Shown piece by piece: positions 62,365 to 64,000 of a stretch of 64,000 nucleotides of DNA. Below the pieces are notes generated by a model, which made no database searches, was not told the DNA's origin, and saw only the letters and a program-made list of their open reading frames with translations. This DNA is from Lethocerus indicus. Taxonomy: Eukaryota; Arthropoda; Insecta; Hemiptera; Belostomatidae. The stretch spans positions 28,406,954 through 28,470,953 of the forward strand of contig JACDQD010000005.1 of the NCBI GenBank assembly GCA_019843655.1, read 5' to 3'. The first letter of the stretch is position 1. Every line of letters begins with the position of its first letter. A program made the position numbers and the translations under genes.

Positions 62365-64000
62365 ACATAAGTCCGATATGTCGGTAAGTTAACATTTCTT
62401 TTACCAATCGTTTAAATCATAACCGGTGATAAATACAAATGGACTTTCTGAACTGAATTTCTATTTTCTAATATTTAACAGTACCAAAAACCTGAACTTC
62501 ACTGATGTGACCACTCACTGCCTTACCCTGGGAAAACTGAACATAAAAATGGCGTGAATTACCAGCTGCGAATTCTCTCCTGTCTAATTCAGACGGATCG
62601 GGTTGGCCACGATTTGAAATATTAAAAAATGGGCATGAAAGTTCTGTTGTTTGAAGTTGAGTTCGGAAATTCAAATGGGAGTTGGCGCCAATGGGGCCTA
62701 TGAGGGGGCGACGCCTCTCTGGGGACAATGTTGGTGGAATGCTGCTCCAAATGCAAAACTGCAAACTTATGTCGAGGCCAGAGCTCAACTTCAACTTTTG
62801 TCGCCGAATTTACGGACCAACGACAGATTCAGTGAACCAGGGACCCCCTGTCAATATTTAATACGCCACGAATTTCTAGTTACGAACGAGGCAAAAGATA
62901 AATTGTAAGACTTAATGGTCTTTTTTCGATAGCGAACACTTGTTTAAATTACTGGGGGTGAAACGTTTCTTTGGAAAAAGAAATACACGTTCTACGAGAT
63001 ATAAATTAATTAGTAGTACGAAGTTAAAATATTTACAGATTTGTGCAATAAAATTTCTCTAAACTAATAGAATCGCTGAGGATAAATATGAATGATTTCA
63101 TCTTCCGAGGATGAACAGTGCATTCTAATTTCTGAGAATAAACCGGTTAGGCGTCGTATTTTAACCGACAATGATTCCGGTATGATTTAGATAAAAAACA
63201 CACGTGCGACAGTTCTAACTTAACTCTCTATCTTTTAATGATAATTAATTTTTGAACATGAACTCTATACGGAAGAAATAGTCGCTCTGATCAGTAAGAA
63301 TTGGGACGCTAATCAGTCATATGGGGAAAGCGCTAGCGAAGCGCTTTAAATGCTACTGGAAATTGCTAGTCACTTGCAAGCAGACTCATGAATTGCTTGA
63401 ACCTTGATTGAATCCGTCAATCAATTAGTTGCGACAATTCAATTGAAAAGGCTTCATATTATTACACTAACCAATTACGGAGGCATTGCTATTTATTATA
63501 TGTTGATAAAAACTATTTCTGTGAATGTAAATTTGTGCAGTTTTGGTGCCTGCAATTCTAGACTTCCGTAATAGGACTATTGGAAAATAAATAGTCAATA
63601 CGTATATATATTAGTATTGTTTTTAAAATTGAATTATTTGGGAATTTTAACTAGGGAAAAAAATATCAGCGAGGGCATTTGACCTAGAAGTGACATTAGC
63701 AACTATGATCAAACATGCTCGAACACACGGAGAGCACAATCCTGTATTACTGACGAAATAAAACAGAAATAAACTCGGTGGCTCTTTATTTTCCGAAAAT
63801 TACACGTTTTTTTCCAGAATCCTACATTTTTACTCCCCAAAGTACCTGCTTTGTATTCATGACACACACACATGTTGTAGAGGGCCCATTGTCAAAGGTG
63901 TAGTTCGCGTGACCATCAACTCACTGTTTCACGAACGTAACAAAAAACTCTATTTCTACACCGTAATATTGTCGAATTATTAGCCTACATTTCGCAGTTA

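Larger units (their letters stand above)
57680..64000 (+). other. Presumed intron following the coding exon
   Basis: AT-rich sequence after the donor. It contains the three-way-junction sequence, an AT microsatellite and possible repeat fragment E. The 129-codon frame at 58791-59180 shows no recognisable domain. No downstream exon could be identified. Confidence 0.5.

Noticed and set aside
1..64000. CRISPR arrays, operons, prophage or other bacterial systems
   Set aside because: No regularly spaced direct repeats, no ribosome-binding-site-led gene runs, and overall structure typical of animal noncoding DNA.

Overview
The window looks like nuclear DNA from an animal, most likely an arthropod. 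It has no dense gene array, no operons and no bacterial signals. It is AT-rich noncoding DNA with many (AT)n, (CT)n and (GT)n microsatellites, tRNA-derived and foldback repeats, a piggyBac-type MITE, and one spliced coding exon with long, codon-poor flanks. An initiator of the arthropod TCAGT type is also present. The exact lineage cannot be read from the sequence.

Layout. 1-5.3 kb: AT-rich noncoding with small hairpins. 5.3-5.8 kb: a short TTAA-flanked element with piggyBac-like ends and two copies of a 20-bp palindrome. 5.9-6.6 kb: GC-rich patch and microsatellites. 7.86-8.05 kb: candidate TATA/Inr core promoter and a short 5' exon on the + strand. 8-57 kb: intronic or intergenic DNA in which AT-rich stretches alternate with short GC-rich islands (poly-C/poly-G tracts). 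It carries two tRNA-like SINE relics (one next to the exon), at least four copies of a foldback repeat family, and several long AT/CT microsatellites. 57.19-57.67 kb: the only convincing coding exon. It is GC-rich with strong G/C third positions, an acceptor 8 bases before the ATG and a GTAAGA donor. 57.67-64 kb: the start of the following intron, with no further exon recognised.

The simplest gene model is one + strand gene: a 5' noncoding exon (possibly at 7892-8047), a very long first intron, and a first coding exon at 57192-57673. That exon encodes a basic, Gly/Pro-rich, Ser-phosphorylatable N-terminus of a protein I do not recognise. The reading frame supported by codon bias changes inside the Gly-rich stretch, so the exon as given appears to contain a 1-base insertion or 2-base deletion.

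No new multi-gene system is visible. The most unusual observations are: a foldback repeat family whose two best copies are truncated at the same end and flanked by 14- and 23-bp direct repeats; a compact 49-nt three-way-junction sequence at 59185; the MITE with paired palindromes; and the frame change in the exon.
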